A stretch of DNA of 64,000 bases from Nematopogon swammerdamellus (lineage: Eukaryota > Arthropoda > Insecta > Lepidoptera > Adelidae): positions 20,569,596 through 20,633,595 of the forward strand of contig OX336343.1 of the NCBI GenBank assembly GCA_946902875.1, given 5' to 3'. The position numbers were made by a program, and so were the translations under genes. The notes under the pieces were generated by a model. The model made no database searches. It saw only the letters and a list, made by a program, of their open reading frames with translations, and was not told where the DNA came from. Shown here piece after piece: positions 46,501-52,279 of the stretch (position 1 is the stretch's first letter; each line of letters opens with the position of its first letter).

Positions 46501-48229
46501 CACTGCTTTCCGCCGACGTATTTGATGTCGTCGTCTCGATTTCTTGCCATACCAAATTTTTTTAAAGTCCGTCATGTGTCGGATTTTTTCGCCAGAAAAA
46601 AAAACTCATTGGTACACGCCGACAGATTCGAACCTCTGACCGCTCGCATTAGAAACCGATGCCCAGACCACTCGGTCACGTCAGCAGCGAACGGCAGTTG
46701 ACTTCTGACTGGACGACGTTTTTTTTTTTTATTATGGATACTGACACGGTTGGCTACATCACCTACAACGTCCGTGATGTCAGCCCACAACACCGGGTGA
46801 ACTAGGTGCCATGTCAGTGCTTCCCCCTTTGATCGTGCCGGCTACACTGAACTGGTCGGAAAACACAAACTATTTACATAGCCGTTTAGACCGACGTTTC
46901 ATTCAGTGCGGTGGTACCAACCCGGGCGGGTTAAACCCTACCACCAAGTAATATTAGGAGGGAGGGAAGGGACCTACAGTTTTACGAGGAATCCGAACCT
47001 CGGTCAGCCTCCAACGGTCAGCGGTCACCCATCCAAGTAGAATAGAATAGAATAGAATAGAATAGAATAGAATTATCATTTATTTCACTTTTTGGTACAC
47101 TTACATACTAAATTAAAATAATACAACAGATAAAAGTGAAATGGGTACTGACCGCACCCAGCGTTGCTTAACATTCAATAGCGAAAGTTGACTGTCTGCA
47201 CCACTGAGCTATCGAGGCTGACGTGTCGGGTCGTCGCAGTTGCGCGAGTCCTGACCTGACGATCTCCACTGTATAGATTGGACTCTATCCAGCGCCGAGC
47301 CATCCGTCTAATTGGTGATCCCAAGCTCACGGAGGGACTGGAATCATTGTATTGTTGTATATTGTTTATTAAGCATTTATTAGACAGCATGACTGTACTC
47401 GAATTTGTCACAATTTGTTCTATCCGATTCGATTACACCCACGAAGAAGAACCGGTAAGAAACTTCGCAGGGTTTTTTTTTCATAATAATTTTTACAAGC
47501 ATTTAGTGACTATCCACATAATAACACCGCCTACAGTCGATTGAAAATACAGCTTGAGAGCAAGATCAAAAACAGATTTTTGTTTTGTTTTTGAAGTTCT
47601 GACTGCAAGGACTTAATTGTCTCAGGGATAATTGGATCAGGTGTATCCATTGCAACACTGGAACACTGGAGACATTGTTCCCTTAGCCTGTTTTGTAGGT
47701 ACTACCATTGCCGATGTTCCGAAGAACCGGCTTCCCTCATACCTCCTGCCCCGATCCCTATCCATCACACCCGCCGGCCTCGCTCGGAACATCCCCATAT
47801 GTTGTTGACACACAACTTCTGAGAACGCATCGCTTTTCGAAATCGTTCCTATGTCGTACGGCGAAAATATGGAACGGACTTACGGCGAGTGTGTTCCCCA
47901 CCCCACTACCTATAACCTGGGAGTCTTCAAAAGGCGTGCTAATAAATTAGACAACGACCTCTTTGCCCGCCTTGTAGCTGGCATGGCGGCTCTCTGAGTG
48001 TGGCTTCGCGAGGAGTGGTGTTATTGGCTGTGTCTTAATCTTCCTTTGAACTTTTGGGCAAAGCCACCCATGTCGGCCGTCCATAAAAAAGAAAAGATGT
48101 TTCATCAATACCTTCTCTGTCTCTTACAGACTGTATATGTACGAAGACAACCACTCCCTGTCGACGCTGACTGTCGAGATGGACAATCTCATCAACAGCG
48201 TCCTCTGGTTCCTGAAGCACACACAATGA
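24794..48229 (+). CDS. APEH: Acylaminoacyl-peptidase (acylamino-acid-releasing enzyme), 14 coding exons, 714 aa
   Basis: Reference path: 24794-24814, 26465-26676, 28192-28358, 28864-29012, 32885-33022, 34975-35104, 35803-35945, 36254-36428, 39066-39181, 40352-40499, 41815-41952, 42649-42946, 46171-46380, 48130-48229. All borders are AG/GT with matching phases; 2145 nt. This S9 (prolyl-oligopeptidase family) serine peptidase removes N-acylated residues from blocked peptides in the cytosol. An N-terminal beta-propeller (to about 440) precedes the alpha/beta-hydrolase domain: HGGP at about 491-494 (oxyanion region), nucleophile Ser571 in FGGSHGGF, Asp659 in GAVDKRVP, His690 in DNHSL. The length is close to the roughly 730 aa of animal orthologues. 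ATG 24803 in the same exon is an alternative start. Exons 8 and 12 are each duplicated (listed separately). Confidence 0.93.
25347..26014 (+). repeat. (GGAC)n/(GACA)n repeat with a SINE inserted in it
   Basis: The repeat AACGGCCAAGTGCAAGTCGG ... (CGGA)n(CAGA)n ... GCTTAGTAATAGGC runs to about 25612. It resumes at 25981 (GGCTTCCCGTGCGG...CCTAAAAA). Between them lies a family-A SINE (about 25613-25980) with tRNA-like and 5S-like head parts. Same family as 10437-10905. Confidence 0.6.
26035..26262 (+). repeat. Interspersed repeat ending CCGCGGGCACAGCTAGTA
   Basis: ATAATAAAATCCAACGTCTG, (TGTC)n, AACTCGAGAACCACTAAACCG and GCGGGCGGAGCCGCGGGCAC are a common moth/arthropod repeat form. It ends about 200 bp before APEH exon 2. 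Confidence 0.45.
26465..26676 (+). CDS. APEH: APEH coding exon 2
   Basis: Acceptor TTAACAG, donor GTAAGG. Encodes the N-terminal helix and first propeller strand (VENIVSAYKQLSKIP, WSVRNLDRGKTTKF). Ends in phase 2. Confidence 0.88.
26704..27015 (-). mobile_element. SINE-like repeat, family C
   Basis: Reverse copy of the 7560-7855 unit (GGATAGCCACCTCTTACCTTGG, GTCCTTCCACCGAGTCACG), with the family-B-like head at 26704-26795. Confidence 0.6.
27130..27375 (+). repeat. Diverged SINE-like block
   Basis: Scattered matches to the family A/B body (GTGCTTTCCAGCCAGTTCAGTG, GGCTGCCACCACGG); strongly decayed. Confidence 0.35.
27604..27890 (+). pseudogene. LINE reverse-transcriptase fragment
   Basis: Frames read EHYGVRDKELRLCKSYLSNR and, after a frameshift, MGVPRGSILGPLLFFIYVND, the RT motif of non-LTR elements (GVPQGS-x-LGP-L-F). 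The F-x-DD motif is decayed. Jockey/CR1-like. Confidence 0.7.
28192..28358 (+). CDS. APEH: APEH coding exon 3
   Basis: Acceptor CTTGCAG, donor GTAAGT. Encodes SPSEGLRAVVREHG, then KLYLEVW, typical of the APEH propeller. Ends in phase 1. Confidence 0.9.
28362..28495 (+). mobile_element. SINE fragment, family D, abutting APEH exon 3
   Basis: GGACCGGCAATCCAAAGGGAA ... GGCTGGCCGGAGCATGTACTC ... TATCGGATTACATAAAAAAA starts within a few bases after the exon 3 donor. Confidence 0.55.
28500..28790 (+). pseudogene. LINE C-terminal fragment and 3' end
   Basis: The frame reads FINRTVTMWNALPAHIFSP then FKWGVNRHLSG, the usual end of jockey/CR1-type ORF2. From 28700 the GTTAGAGCCGTTTCCAAGAAA ... TAAAGTAATAGGAT tail follows. 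Confidence 0.55.
28864..29012 (+). CDS. APEH: APEH coding exon 4
   Basis: Acceptor CTCCACAG, donor GTATAT. Encodes FKTLEWSPDENSILYIAEKK and a lysine-rich stretch. Ends in phase 0. Confidence 0.9.
29142..29480 (-). pseudogene. RTE-type LINE ORF2 C-terminal fragment
   Basis: The - strand frame contains GCETWTLTDGVVQRLKVAQR, AMERAMLEISL, EEIRRRTKV and AKLKWQWAGHVSRR, typical of endonuclease-reverse transcriptase proteins of RTE elements. 5' truncated. Confidence 0.75.
29481..31377. other. Long AT-rich part of APEH intron 4
   Basis: No exon seen. 30110-30560 resembles the 3' UTR of a non-LTR element (CAAATCAAATAATTTTATTTACAC). 30960-31140 holds a repeat (TATTGTTTATTGATCATTC ... CTATCCGGTTCGATTACACCC) also near 47345, 59430 and, inverted, 22600. 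Confidence 0.35.
31378..31778 (+). mobile_element. Small P-like derivative with truncated THAP start
   Basis: The ends CAACAAGGTATTATGTTTTAC and complement of CAACGAGGTATTATGTTTTAC are inverted. The flanks ATTTTATG (31370-31377) and GTTTTATG (31779-31786) match at 7 of 8. It contains ATGCCCGGTTGT (31548) and the same leader as the 16020-16664 copy. Confidence 0.68.
32220..32440 (-). mobile_element. SINE-like repeat, family C
   Basis: CGACAGGTTCGCCACCTCTCACC, CTTCCACCGGGTCATGCAGC and CCCGATTGTCGGGATTCAGC match the reverse of family C. Confidence 0.55.
32660..32840 (+). repeat. LINE 3' tail with (TCTA)n
   Basis: AAAGGTTGACTGTAAGTAATC, GGGATAAGTCCGTC and GCAATAAAGAATTTTCTATC(TATC)n end 44 bp before APEH exon 5. 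Confidence 0.45.
32885..33022 (+). CDS. APEH: APEH coding exon 5
   Basis: Acceptor CCGACAG, donor GTGACT. Encodes YRQDWGEQLVGKHLSV, the conserved DWGE-x-L-V-x-K segment of APEH. 138 nt, phase 0 at both ends. Confidence 0.92.
33138..33958 (+). mobile_element. DNA element with foldback left half and a THAP-like start
   Basis: Ends TAAGGTCTTTCATTAGTAGG and its near complement at 33941-33958 are inverted. Within it 33165-33400 is a long palindrome (GATCAGATACTGATCACG.. and complement). A leader then reaches ATG at 33652 reading MVWKCIVPTCD and a stop. Met-x3-Cys-x4-Cys looks like the opening of a THAP domain, but the homology ends there. Confidence 0.45.
33969..34263. mobile_element. MITE with 8-bp target duplication
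   Basis: Ends CACAGTGCATCAAAT ... CCCCTACTAGAGGCGCC and its complement are inverted. The flanks are GTTATTAG on both sides (33961-33968 and 34264-34271). The core has a (TG)n run. hAT- or P-like by duplication length. Confidence 0.75.
34345..34690 (+). pseudogene. LINE C-terminal fragment
   Basis: The frame reads THWFSKSFLCRTARVRNCLP and GVFKCRINMLD, homologous to the fragment at 47660-48090; later sequence is decayed. Confidence 0.55.
34975..35104 (+). CDS. APEH: APEH coding exon 6
   Basis: Acceptor TTGTCAG, donor GTGAGT. Encodes WSPDGECVVGVAWETEPRRL then GLIFCTNRPG, matching the G-W/A-W-x-E-P-x-R-L-G region of the propeller. Ends in phase 1. Confidence 0.92.
35531..35690 (-). mobile_element. 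SINE fragment, family A/B body
   Basis: CTGGGCGCCATGTCAGCGCTTCC, GCCGTTTCGACCGACCTTCATTC match the reverse of the family body. Confidence 0.6.
35803..35945 (+). CDS. APEH: APEH coding exon 7
   Basis: Acceptor GTTACAG, donor GTAACT. Encodes AVRSPRFVGANKLVWLQRTT and PHHACHQIVYTAW, the S-P-R...V-W-L-Q...HH-x-C motif of APEH. Ends in phase 0, directly before the tandem exon-8 array. Confidence 0.92.
36254..36428 (+). CDS. APEH: APEH exon 8, copy A of a tandem array
   Basis: 175 nt, phase 0 in and phase 1 out. Acceptor ATTGCAG, donor GTCAGT. Encodes PKISVALDIVATEVKTTNDV then PFRGVYNLELPARC and STPQRRTVRSYVLNV, a propeller blade. It is the first of six copies and is used here as reference. Confidence 0.88.
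36453..36636 (+). CDS. APEH: APEH exon 8, copy B
   Basis: 184 nt, with three extra codons and the same phases. Acceptor ATTACAG, donor GTCAGT. Separated from copy A by 24 nt. The extra residues lie around QMLPPARCSTAAADG. The frame is open. Confidence 0.75.
37009..37121 (+). mobile_element. SINE 3' fragment, family A
   Basis: GAAATGAAGGGAAGCACTG to GGTTCCATAAAAAAAA inside the hAT element. Confidence 0.65.
37325..37712 (+). mobile_element. SINE, family A, near full length
   Basis: The best copy of the family. The tRNA-like start has a box A (TAGCTCAGTGG). A 5S rRNA-like segment (TTAAGCAACGCTGAGCGCGG, GGATGGGTGACCGC) and a box-B-like GTGGTTCGGATTCCAC follow, then the family body and an A tail. 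It lies inside the hAT element; upstream (37240-37318) is a family-B head fragment. Confidence 0.8.
38200..38369 (+). pseudogene. APEH: APEH exon 8, copy C, disabled
   Basis: The body and donor are intact, but the hAT element interrupts its 5' end. About 15 bp including the ATTACAG acceptor are missing relative to neighbouring copies. The nearest AG upstream would place an in-frame TGA. Confidence 0.8.
38394..38568 (+). CDS. APEH: APEH exon 8, copy D
   Basis: 175 nt, acceptor ATTACAG, donor GTCAGT, phases as copy A. Protein differs from A at several sites (VTFDIVTTEVETTNGVPFRS). The 24-nt spacer before it begins GTCAGTCGCCATAG, which puts an in-frame TAG if retained. Confidence 0.75.
38593..38767 (+). 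CDS. APEH: APEH exon 8, copy E
   Basis: 175 nt with the same splice sites and phases. Nearly identical to D and F, with two private changes (MLPVRC, GRFVFS). The repeat unit from D to E is 199 bp. Confidence 0.75.
38792..38966 (+). CDS. APEH: APEH exon 8, copy F
   Basis: 175 nt, same splice sites and phases. Followed by a further acceptor-like ACATTTCAG and a 13-bp stub of a seventh copy (38994-39006) before unique intron. Confidence 0.75.
39066..39181 (+). CDS. APEH: APEH coding exon 9
   Basis: Acceptor TCTTCCAG, donor GTTAGT. Encodes TGRLVDISDNSSPGCTSILD then VQDDIILASRTSMTNPSQ. It expects a phase-1 partner, so it joins any single exon-8 copy. Confidence 0.9.
39182..39912. other. APEH intron 9, mostly unique
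   Basis: No exon or clear element; only a (TGTG)n-like run near 39640 and a TTGTTGTTGTTTGCTGCCCAGCC phrase of repeat type near 39776. Confidence 0.25.
39914..40242 (+). mobile_element. SINE, family B, near full length
   Basis: TACCGTGTGGGGCCGGTACTT head, GGCGACTAAGGGATATGACTC, the shared body and a CCATAAAAAAAA tail. It ends about 110 bp before APEH exon 10. Confidence 0.75.
40352..40499 (+). CDS. APEH: APEH coding exon 10
   Basis: Acceptor TTTCACAG, donor GTGAGT. Encodes the link from propeller to hydrolase domain (LIAGKLPEAGSEENIFWLP ... IEYLDLQHD). Ends in phase 1. Confidence 0.88.
40522..40818 (+). mobile_element. SINE family D interrupted by a MITE
   Basis: TCAAGTCCAGTATAGCCAGCAA to CTCCTCCGAG is family D. 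40612-40748 is an insert with inverted ends TAGTAATGTTTTCGGTT / AACCGAAAACATTACTA. Family D then resumes (AAGTGATATTGGCTGGCCGG) to its A-rich tail. Confidence 0.6.
41815..41952 (+). CDS. APEH: APEH coding exon 11 (HGGP)
   Basis: Acceptor GTTTGCAG, donor GTGAGT. Encodes FSAIYFAPAAEEGKRLPLVV and WPHGGPHSAF; HGGP shapes the oxyanion region of S9 peptidases. Ends in phase 1. Confidence 0.93.
41973..42212. mobile_element. Foldback MITE in APEH intron 11
   Basis: The arm GAAGGCACGAGGGGTATGAGGTAGGAAGTGGTG (41999 onward) is repeated inverted at 42156-42189. Pairing extends outward imperfectly through TTTTCATTT to TGTAGAGT. No coding content. Confidence 0.7.
42649..42946 (+). CDS. APEH: APEH exon 12a (catalytic serine, GGSHGG form)
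   Basis: 298 nt, phase 1 in and phase 2 out; acceptor CATTGCAG, donor GTAAGA. Encodes GFACLQINYRGSVGDG, the elbow [20 protein letters not shown] and TRNPVTDVASML...DIADW. The elbow, RNPV and DW parts match animal APEH well, whereas the segment just after NYRGS is diverged. Confidence 0.9.
43296..43706 (+). repeat. Interspersed repeat with (GACG)n core, between exons 12a and 12b
   Basis: Same family as 10437-10905: AAGTGCGAGTTTTACTCGCGC start, GGGGCCCCCCTTAAT, (GGAC)n and the end ATACGGAAACCTAAAAAA. Confidence 0.55.
43794..44094 (+). CDS. APEH: APEH exon 12b (alternative catalytic serine, GKSYGG form)
   Basis: 301 nt, same phases as 12a; acceptor CTCTTATAG, donor GTGAGT. Encodes GFAVVKINFRGSTGQGDDC, SLPGHIGEYDVQDC, the elbow LYGKSYGGFVVTQLSGRYPE and ARCPLLDL...NTES. 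The serine elbow is intact. The SLPG segment matches animal APEH better than 12a does, while the RNPV and DW motifs are replaced. No stop codon or frameshift is present. It lies 847 bp after 12a. Confidence 0.82.
44168..44598. mobile_element. Large foldback element in APEH intron 12
   Basis: The left half (GTCTACCCCTCCTCTA ... GATATATCAATAG ... ACTTTAGGAGTTATATC ... ATAGAACCTTATCATAGTAATATGCTT) is repeated inverted in the right half around a centre near 44400. Confidence 0.72.
44717..44756. repeat. Near-perfect palindrome
   Basis: CTCGAGCTCAGTCAGCCAA and TTGGCTGGCTGAGCTCGAG pair with one mismatch inside a decayed SINE-like region. Confidence 0.6.
44836..45206 (-). mobile_element. SINE, family A, near full length
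   Basis: Reverse copy: T-run, ATGGAAACTGACACGATTGGC, and at the far end GGTCACCCATCCAAGTACTGACC (5S-like) and CGTTGAGCTACCGAGGCTGAC (tRNA-like head). Confidence 0.78.
45216..45436 (+). mobile_element. SINE, family B, 3' truncated
   Basis: GTGGGGCCGGTACTTTAAAAG to CGTCCAGTTCAGTGTAGCCGGC. Confidence 0.65.
45756..45958 (+). mobile_element. SINE fragment, family A
   Basis: GGCCGGATTGATGCCACCGC to GTTTCCATAAAAAAAA; 5' truncated. Confidence 0.65.
46171..46380 (+). CDS. APEH: APEH coding exon 13 (catalytic Asp)
   Basis: Acceptor CATTGCAG, donor GTTTGT (weak). Its first base completes either Trp (after 12a) or Ser (after 12b). Encodes CAVEAGYEF, VRAPTALMLGAVDKRVPYYQ with the catalytic Asp, and GLEYHRRLKANG. 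Confidence 0.92.
46420..46545 (-). pseudogene. RTE-type LINE fragment
   Basis: The - strand frame reads DDIKYVGGKQWFRTAEGRED then WRKSGEAYVQQWT, a typical C-terminal segment of RTE ORF2. It begins 40 bp after APEH exon 13. Confidence 0.6.
46605..46690 (-). mobile_element. tRNA-derived SINE head
   Basis: The - strand reads GTGACCGAGTGGTCTGGGCA (box A) and GAGGTTCGAATCTGTCGGC (box B). Related sequences are at 15192-15245 (-) and 48883-48960 (+). Stems are imperfect, so it is not called as a functional tRNA. Confidence 0.55.
46719..47222 (-). mobile_element. SINE, family A, split by an (AATAG)n-tailed insertion
   Basis: 46719-47039 and 47148-47222 together make one reverse family-A SINE. The break falls inside the 5S-like segment (CATCCAAGTA | GTACTGACC). 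The insert 47040-47147 starts (GAATA)n and looks like a LINE tail in reverse. Confidence 0.7.
47235..48090 (+). pseudogene. Non-LTR retrotransposon ORF2 C-terminal fragments
   Basis: 47270-47345 reads LDSIQRRAIRLIGDPKL. 47660-48090 reads THRFSKSFLCRTAKIWNGLT, then SSKGVLIN and downstream remnants. These are typical ends of CR1/R1-like ORF2 proteins. Frames are broken. Confidence 0.6.
48130..48229 (+). CDS. APEH: APEH terminal exon 14 (catalytic His)
   Basis: Acceptor TCTTACAG. Encodes LYMYEDNHSLSTLTVEMDNL, with the catalytic His, to stop TGA (48227-48229). Confidence 0.92.
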
Positions 48230-48336
48230 CGAACGGAGTTCATCTTGTGTAGCTAAAGTGCAAAGTGTCCTTCCAAAAGAGTTAACAAATCAGTGATAAA
48301 TAGTGTAAGAAAGATTGTTGTAAGACAGTGTTTTGT

Positions 48337-48342
48337 AATAAA
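48337..48342 (+). terminator. Polyadenylation signal of APEH
   Basis: AATAAA lies about 110 bp after the stop codon in unique sequence, before a SINE at 48391. Confidence 0.65.
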
Positions 48343-48390
48343 TGAGCAATTAAAATGTGTTTAATTTTAGAGTATATTCTTATCTGATGT

Positions 48391-48850
48391 ACCGTGTGGG
48401 GCCGATACTATAAAATAATAGCCCCACTGCATCTCTCCCCGTGCATGTCGTAAAAGGCGAAGGGATATGACTCCCTTATATTACTAGGTGGTAGGGTTTA
48501 ACCCGCCCGGGTTGATACCACCGCACTGAATGAAAGGTCGGTCGAAACGGCTATGTAAATAGTTTGTGTTTTCCGTCCAGCCCCTGTACCGGCGTTACTC
48601 ACTCGCCGATGTGAGTATGAGAAACGATCTCACTCAACCAATCAGAAGGTGTTCAGTGAGGCATCCGGCCCGGCTATTGCTTGAAATATGCGAGTAGTTA
48701 GCGAGTGAGTTAACGCCGGTAGACGCCCTGTTCAGTGTAGCCGGCACGACCGAAGGGGAGCACTGACTTGGCACCATGTTCACCCGGTGTAAGGGCTGAC
48801 AATGACGCATGTTGTAGGTGATGTAGCCAACCGTGTCAGTTTACATAAAT
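48391..48850 (+). mobile_element. SINE family B interrupted by a MITE
   Basis: ACCGTGTGGGGCCGATACT to GTTTTCCGTCCAG (48580), then TTCAGTGTAGCCGGC (48732) to the tail. The insert 48581-48731 has inverted ends (TACCGGCGTTACTCACTCGC / GCGAGTGAGTTAACGCCGGTA). Confidence 0.72.
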
Positions 48851-48882
48851 AAAACCTGATACCTACTACTAAAAGCGGCGGG

Positions 48883-48960
48883 TGGCCGAGTAGCTTGGGC
48901 ATCAGCTTCTCATACGAGAGGTCCGATGTTCGAATCCGGTTGGCGTTTACCAATGACGGA
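48883..48960 (+). mobile_element. tRNA-derived SINE head
   Basis: GGGTGGCCGAGTAGCTTGGGC (box A) and GATGTTCGAATCCGGTTGGC (box B) are tRNA-like. Acceptor ends do not pair cleanly. Confidence 0.5.
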
Positions 48961-49121
48961 GGAGCGCCTCTAGTGATAGATTTGCGAACTTCGTTTCTCC
49001 ATACAAAATGATGCGGAGAACACGGCGGCGTAGCGTACAGATTACTTAATAGTTACTTGTGTAGGTTACATCTCGTGATAAGGGTTGGATGGGTGACCGA
49101 TCATATTGAGGCCGATCGTGG

Positions 49122-49506
49122 TTTTTTTTTTATGGAAACTGACACGGTTGGCTACATCACCTACAACGTCCGTGATGTCAGCCCATAATACCGGGTGAAC
49201 TAGGTGCCATGTCAGTGCTTCCCCCTTTGATCGTGCCGGCTACACTGAACTGGTCGGAAAACACAAACTATTTACATAGCCGTTTAGACCGACGTTTCAT
49301 TCAGTGCGGTGGTACCAACCCGGGCGGGTTAAACCCTACCACCAAGTAAGATTAGGAGGGAAGGGACCTACAGTTTTACGAGGAATCCGAACCTCGGTCA
49401 GCCTCCAACGGTCAGCGGTCACCCATCCAAGTACTGACCGCACCCAGCGTTGCTTAACATTCAATAGCGACAGTTGACTGTCTGCACTACTGAGCTATCG
49501 AGGCTG
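49122..49506 (-). mobile_element. SINE, family A, near full length
   Basis: Reverse copy from TATGGAAACTGACACGGTTGG to CTACTGAGCTATCGAGGCTG, including TCACCCATCCAAGTACTGACC. Closely similar to the 46719-47222 copy. Confidence 0.78.
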
Positions 49507-49529
49507 TTCAGAGTCTACGTAAAAATGCA

Positions 49530-49830
49530 GGTCCCTTCCCTTCTGTAGGTGGTGGATTTAACGCGCCCGGGTTGATACCACCACCGTACTATATGTAAGA
49601 TGGCCGCATTGCAGCCTCAGCTGTGTTCTCCTCCTAGTCCAGTATAGCCAGCAATCTGACGTTTCACTGCTGGACATAGGCGTCTCCCCAACACACGCGG
49701 TCTTCCGTCCGCGGTCGTCTGTCCACCTAGCCGGGGGGCGACCCACGCTACGTTTGCTTGTACGCGGCCTCCATTCGAGCACCCATCAACCCAAGCGGTT
49801 TTTGGGTCTTCGACGGATGTGCCCATTCCA
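49530..49830 (-). pseudogene. RTE-type LINE fragment next to family-D SINE sequence
   Basis: The - strand frame reads LEWRPRTSKRSVGRPPARW then TDD, diagnostic of RTE ORF2 ends. 49590-49650 overlaps a family-D phrase (GCAGCCTCAGCTGTGTTCTCC). Confidence 0.6.
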
Positions 49831-50154
49831 CTGTCAAAGAGCAATTCTCGGAATTTCTTTGATCGATAAAAACCGTAACGACGAAATACGACAAAAAGAA
49901 CTAATAAGTCTATTATATACATGCGTATTAAAGTATTTATGTATGTATCTAGTATTCGTTTGAAGTTTATCATATTGATTTAATGCTTAATACATTGCCG
50001 CAAACTATTCTTGTTCGCCTACATAATACTTCTCCCACATCCCAAAGGTTAGTTAGAATACAATGCCCCTGCATTAAGCTCGCCTATTGTGCCTAATTTG
50101 TATAAATTTGTGTTCAATAAAGAATATATACAATAGGTACAACTAAGGTCGCTA

Positions 50155-50585
50155 GTCGACATTGCTATAGTGCCACCAGGTAGTTACGATGCGTGGGAAA
50201 ATATGCGAAACAGTCTGCATTCCTAAGAAGGGACGTTTTTTTTTTTTTATGGAAACTGACACGGTTGGCTTCCATCACCTACAACATCCGTGATGTCAGC
50301 CCATAACACCGGGTGAACTTGGTGCCACGTCAGTGCTTCCCTTCGGTCGTGCCGGCTACACTGAACTGGACGGAAAACACAAACTATTTACATAGCCGTT
50401 TCGACCGACCTTTCATTCAGTGCGGTGGTACCAACCCGGGCGGGTTAAACCCTACCACCTAGTAATTTAACGTGAACTTTCAATATCGAAAGTTCACGTC
50501 ACTTCTGAGGAATGCAGACAGTTTCGCATATTTTCCACGCATCATAACTTCCTGGTGGCACTATACTCTGCGACATTGTTAAGAA
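50155..50585. mobile_element. Foldback MITE with a SINE inserted in its centre
   Basis: TATAGTGCCACCAGGTAGTTACGATGCGTGGGAAAATATGCGAAAC is repeated inverted at about 50510-50572. Between the arms lies a reverse family-A/B SINE (50236-50464). A short palindrome (ACGTGAACTTTC / GAAAGTTCACGT, 50470-50499) follows. Confidence 0.7.
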
Positions 50586-50873
50586 AATTAACAAGCTGAA
50601 GTTATATTGCTATATTTAAGTAATTATTTGTGATTTCGTCTTTTTCTCCCTTTATCTCGACGTCGCCGATGTACATTCTAACTAAGTAGATATTTATACA
50701 AGCTCCCACCCTATTCCCATGTTCCCTGCAGCGTGCCTAGCGGCGACTGGCACCGTACGTACATAATATGTATCTGCGCCACCAACCAATTTCCCTTCGT
50801 TCCGCCTGGTCACATTTGCCCCTAAGATACTTACGGTCGGCGATAAAAGTAGGGATACATTGCACAGGCTCGC

Positions 50874-51000
50874 GGGCTAGCTCAGTTGGTGCGATCGTGG
50901 ATTTATAATCCACGATCGCACCAACTGAAACCGCTTTATCACGAGCGATAATTATCGCTCGTGATATTAAGCAATGCTGGGCGCGGTCAGAACTTTTTGT
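50874..51000 (+). mobile_element. SINE head with two perfect hairpins between tRNA-like and 5S-like parts
   Basis: CGGGCTAGCTCAGTTGGTGCG is a tRNA-like 5' half. 50882-50928 is a palindrome with 22-bp arms and a 3-nt loop, and 50937-50966 is a perfect 30-bp palindrome. The 5S-like TTAAGCAATGCTGGGCGCGGTCAG follows. In other family-A copies this gap is a short TGGTTAGTCAACTGTT-type linker. Confidence 0.6.
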
Positions 51001-51299
51001 TAAAATTTTTGAAGTGAAAACTTCTTTAGCGGCGCTTGGCACTTTTTTAGATGGGTAAAAAATGTTAAACTCGCGTCAGATCTCGCGTCAGATCCGTAGC
51101 CTGATCGAAAAAGCGTAAGAATCGTTGAAATTATGGATGAAAGTTGATTTTTCTGAGAAATAAACTTTTTGATGTAAAATAATTATAATAGTTCTGTAGT
51201 GTTAAATTTTTTATGTGATATAAATTGTCATGTTTGTCTACTATAGCGCACATAATGCACAACGTTGATGTTTAAGTTTTCACTTCTGCCGACACTCCC

Positions 51300-51719
51300 G
51301 GAGTGCAACCTTAGGCTTTTTTTAAACGGTTTTATTTAGCTTGACTCCGTATATTTGTTTGTTTGTTTGTTTGTTTGTTACTATCTTTGTTTCAAATCTT
51401 GCGACAACTTTTTCAACTACTTCCACTGAACCGATTTTTATGAAACTTTGCACACACATTGAGTTCTCGTGACAATACAATATTATGATAATTTCAACTT
51501 GGTAACGAGGGTCTGATGATGGAGTCAGGAGGAGGACAGTGGAACTCTTCAACCGTTACTAGTAACCCCCTCGAGTTTGGGCTCATATAGTTGGTTTGGA
51601 CGAGTGTTCCATACTTCTACCAATACACTTGGTGACGAGGGTCTGATGATGGAGTCAGGAGGTGGACAGTGGAACTCTTCAACCGTTACTAGTAACCCCT
51701 CGAGTATGGGCTCATTTGG
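51300..51719 (+). repeat. Left end of the satellite-bearing element and first satellite units
   Basis: A (TTTG)n tract and an AACCGATTTTTATGAAACTTTGC segment lead at about 51490 into the 130-bp repeat (GAGGGTCTGATGATGGAGTCAGGAGG). About 1.8 units precede the BEL insertion, whose target copy TTTGG ends at 51719. Confidence 0.65.
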
Positions 51720-52123
51720 TGTGATGTACGGAACCTGAAGAAGGCCACACCAGACCTGCCGAATGTAATGTGGCTTACCCGGAGTGGACCGACGAGGGCT
51801 GGCGACCCGTTCGCGGTAGCTGGCCGGCTGCACCCCCGGGGGCCTCTGGTCTTCGGGCAGGTCTTAAGCGCGTTCAGATTGTAACACACACGCACGAGAA
51901 GCACGACGTTGAAAATGTCGTGCTGTTTGAGTCGTTTTTTATGACAGACTGAAATTGACATTTTAACTGTCTAATATTCTTCTTTAGCCGGCCCATCTAG
52001 GCGAGGCTCACATCAATCCAGCAGTTGATGGCCAGCCCTGCTTCCAGATGAACCGTACGCAATTTAAATGTTATAATTGTCGAAAGGTTGGATTTAGAAT
52101 TTATCTTCTAAGGCTACAGAACA
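51720..52123 (-). repeat. BEL 3' LTR
   Basis: On the element's strand it runs TGTTCTGTAGCC ... TACATCACA. Same length and, as read, same sequence as 60561-60964. Confidence 0.9.
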
Positions 52124-52279
52124 TACCGGCCGCCTTAAAAGAATGTGATGTTTTTAATGAATTAAAATAATAATAATAAAATTACTAACTAGACATAGAA
52201 GTATCCTAGTAATAAAAACACCTTAAATTGATAAACAAAACAAAAACAAAGATGAATTTCCATCTAAAACTAAATTTCA

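Noticed and set aside
48883..48960. A functional tRNA gene at this tRNA-like stretch
   Set aside because: Box A and B are present, but the acceptor stem does not close and relatives are SINE heads.
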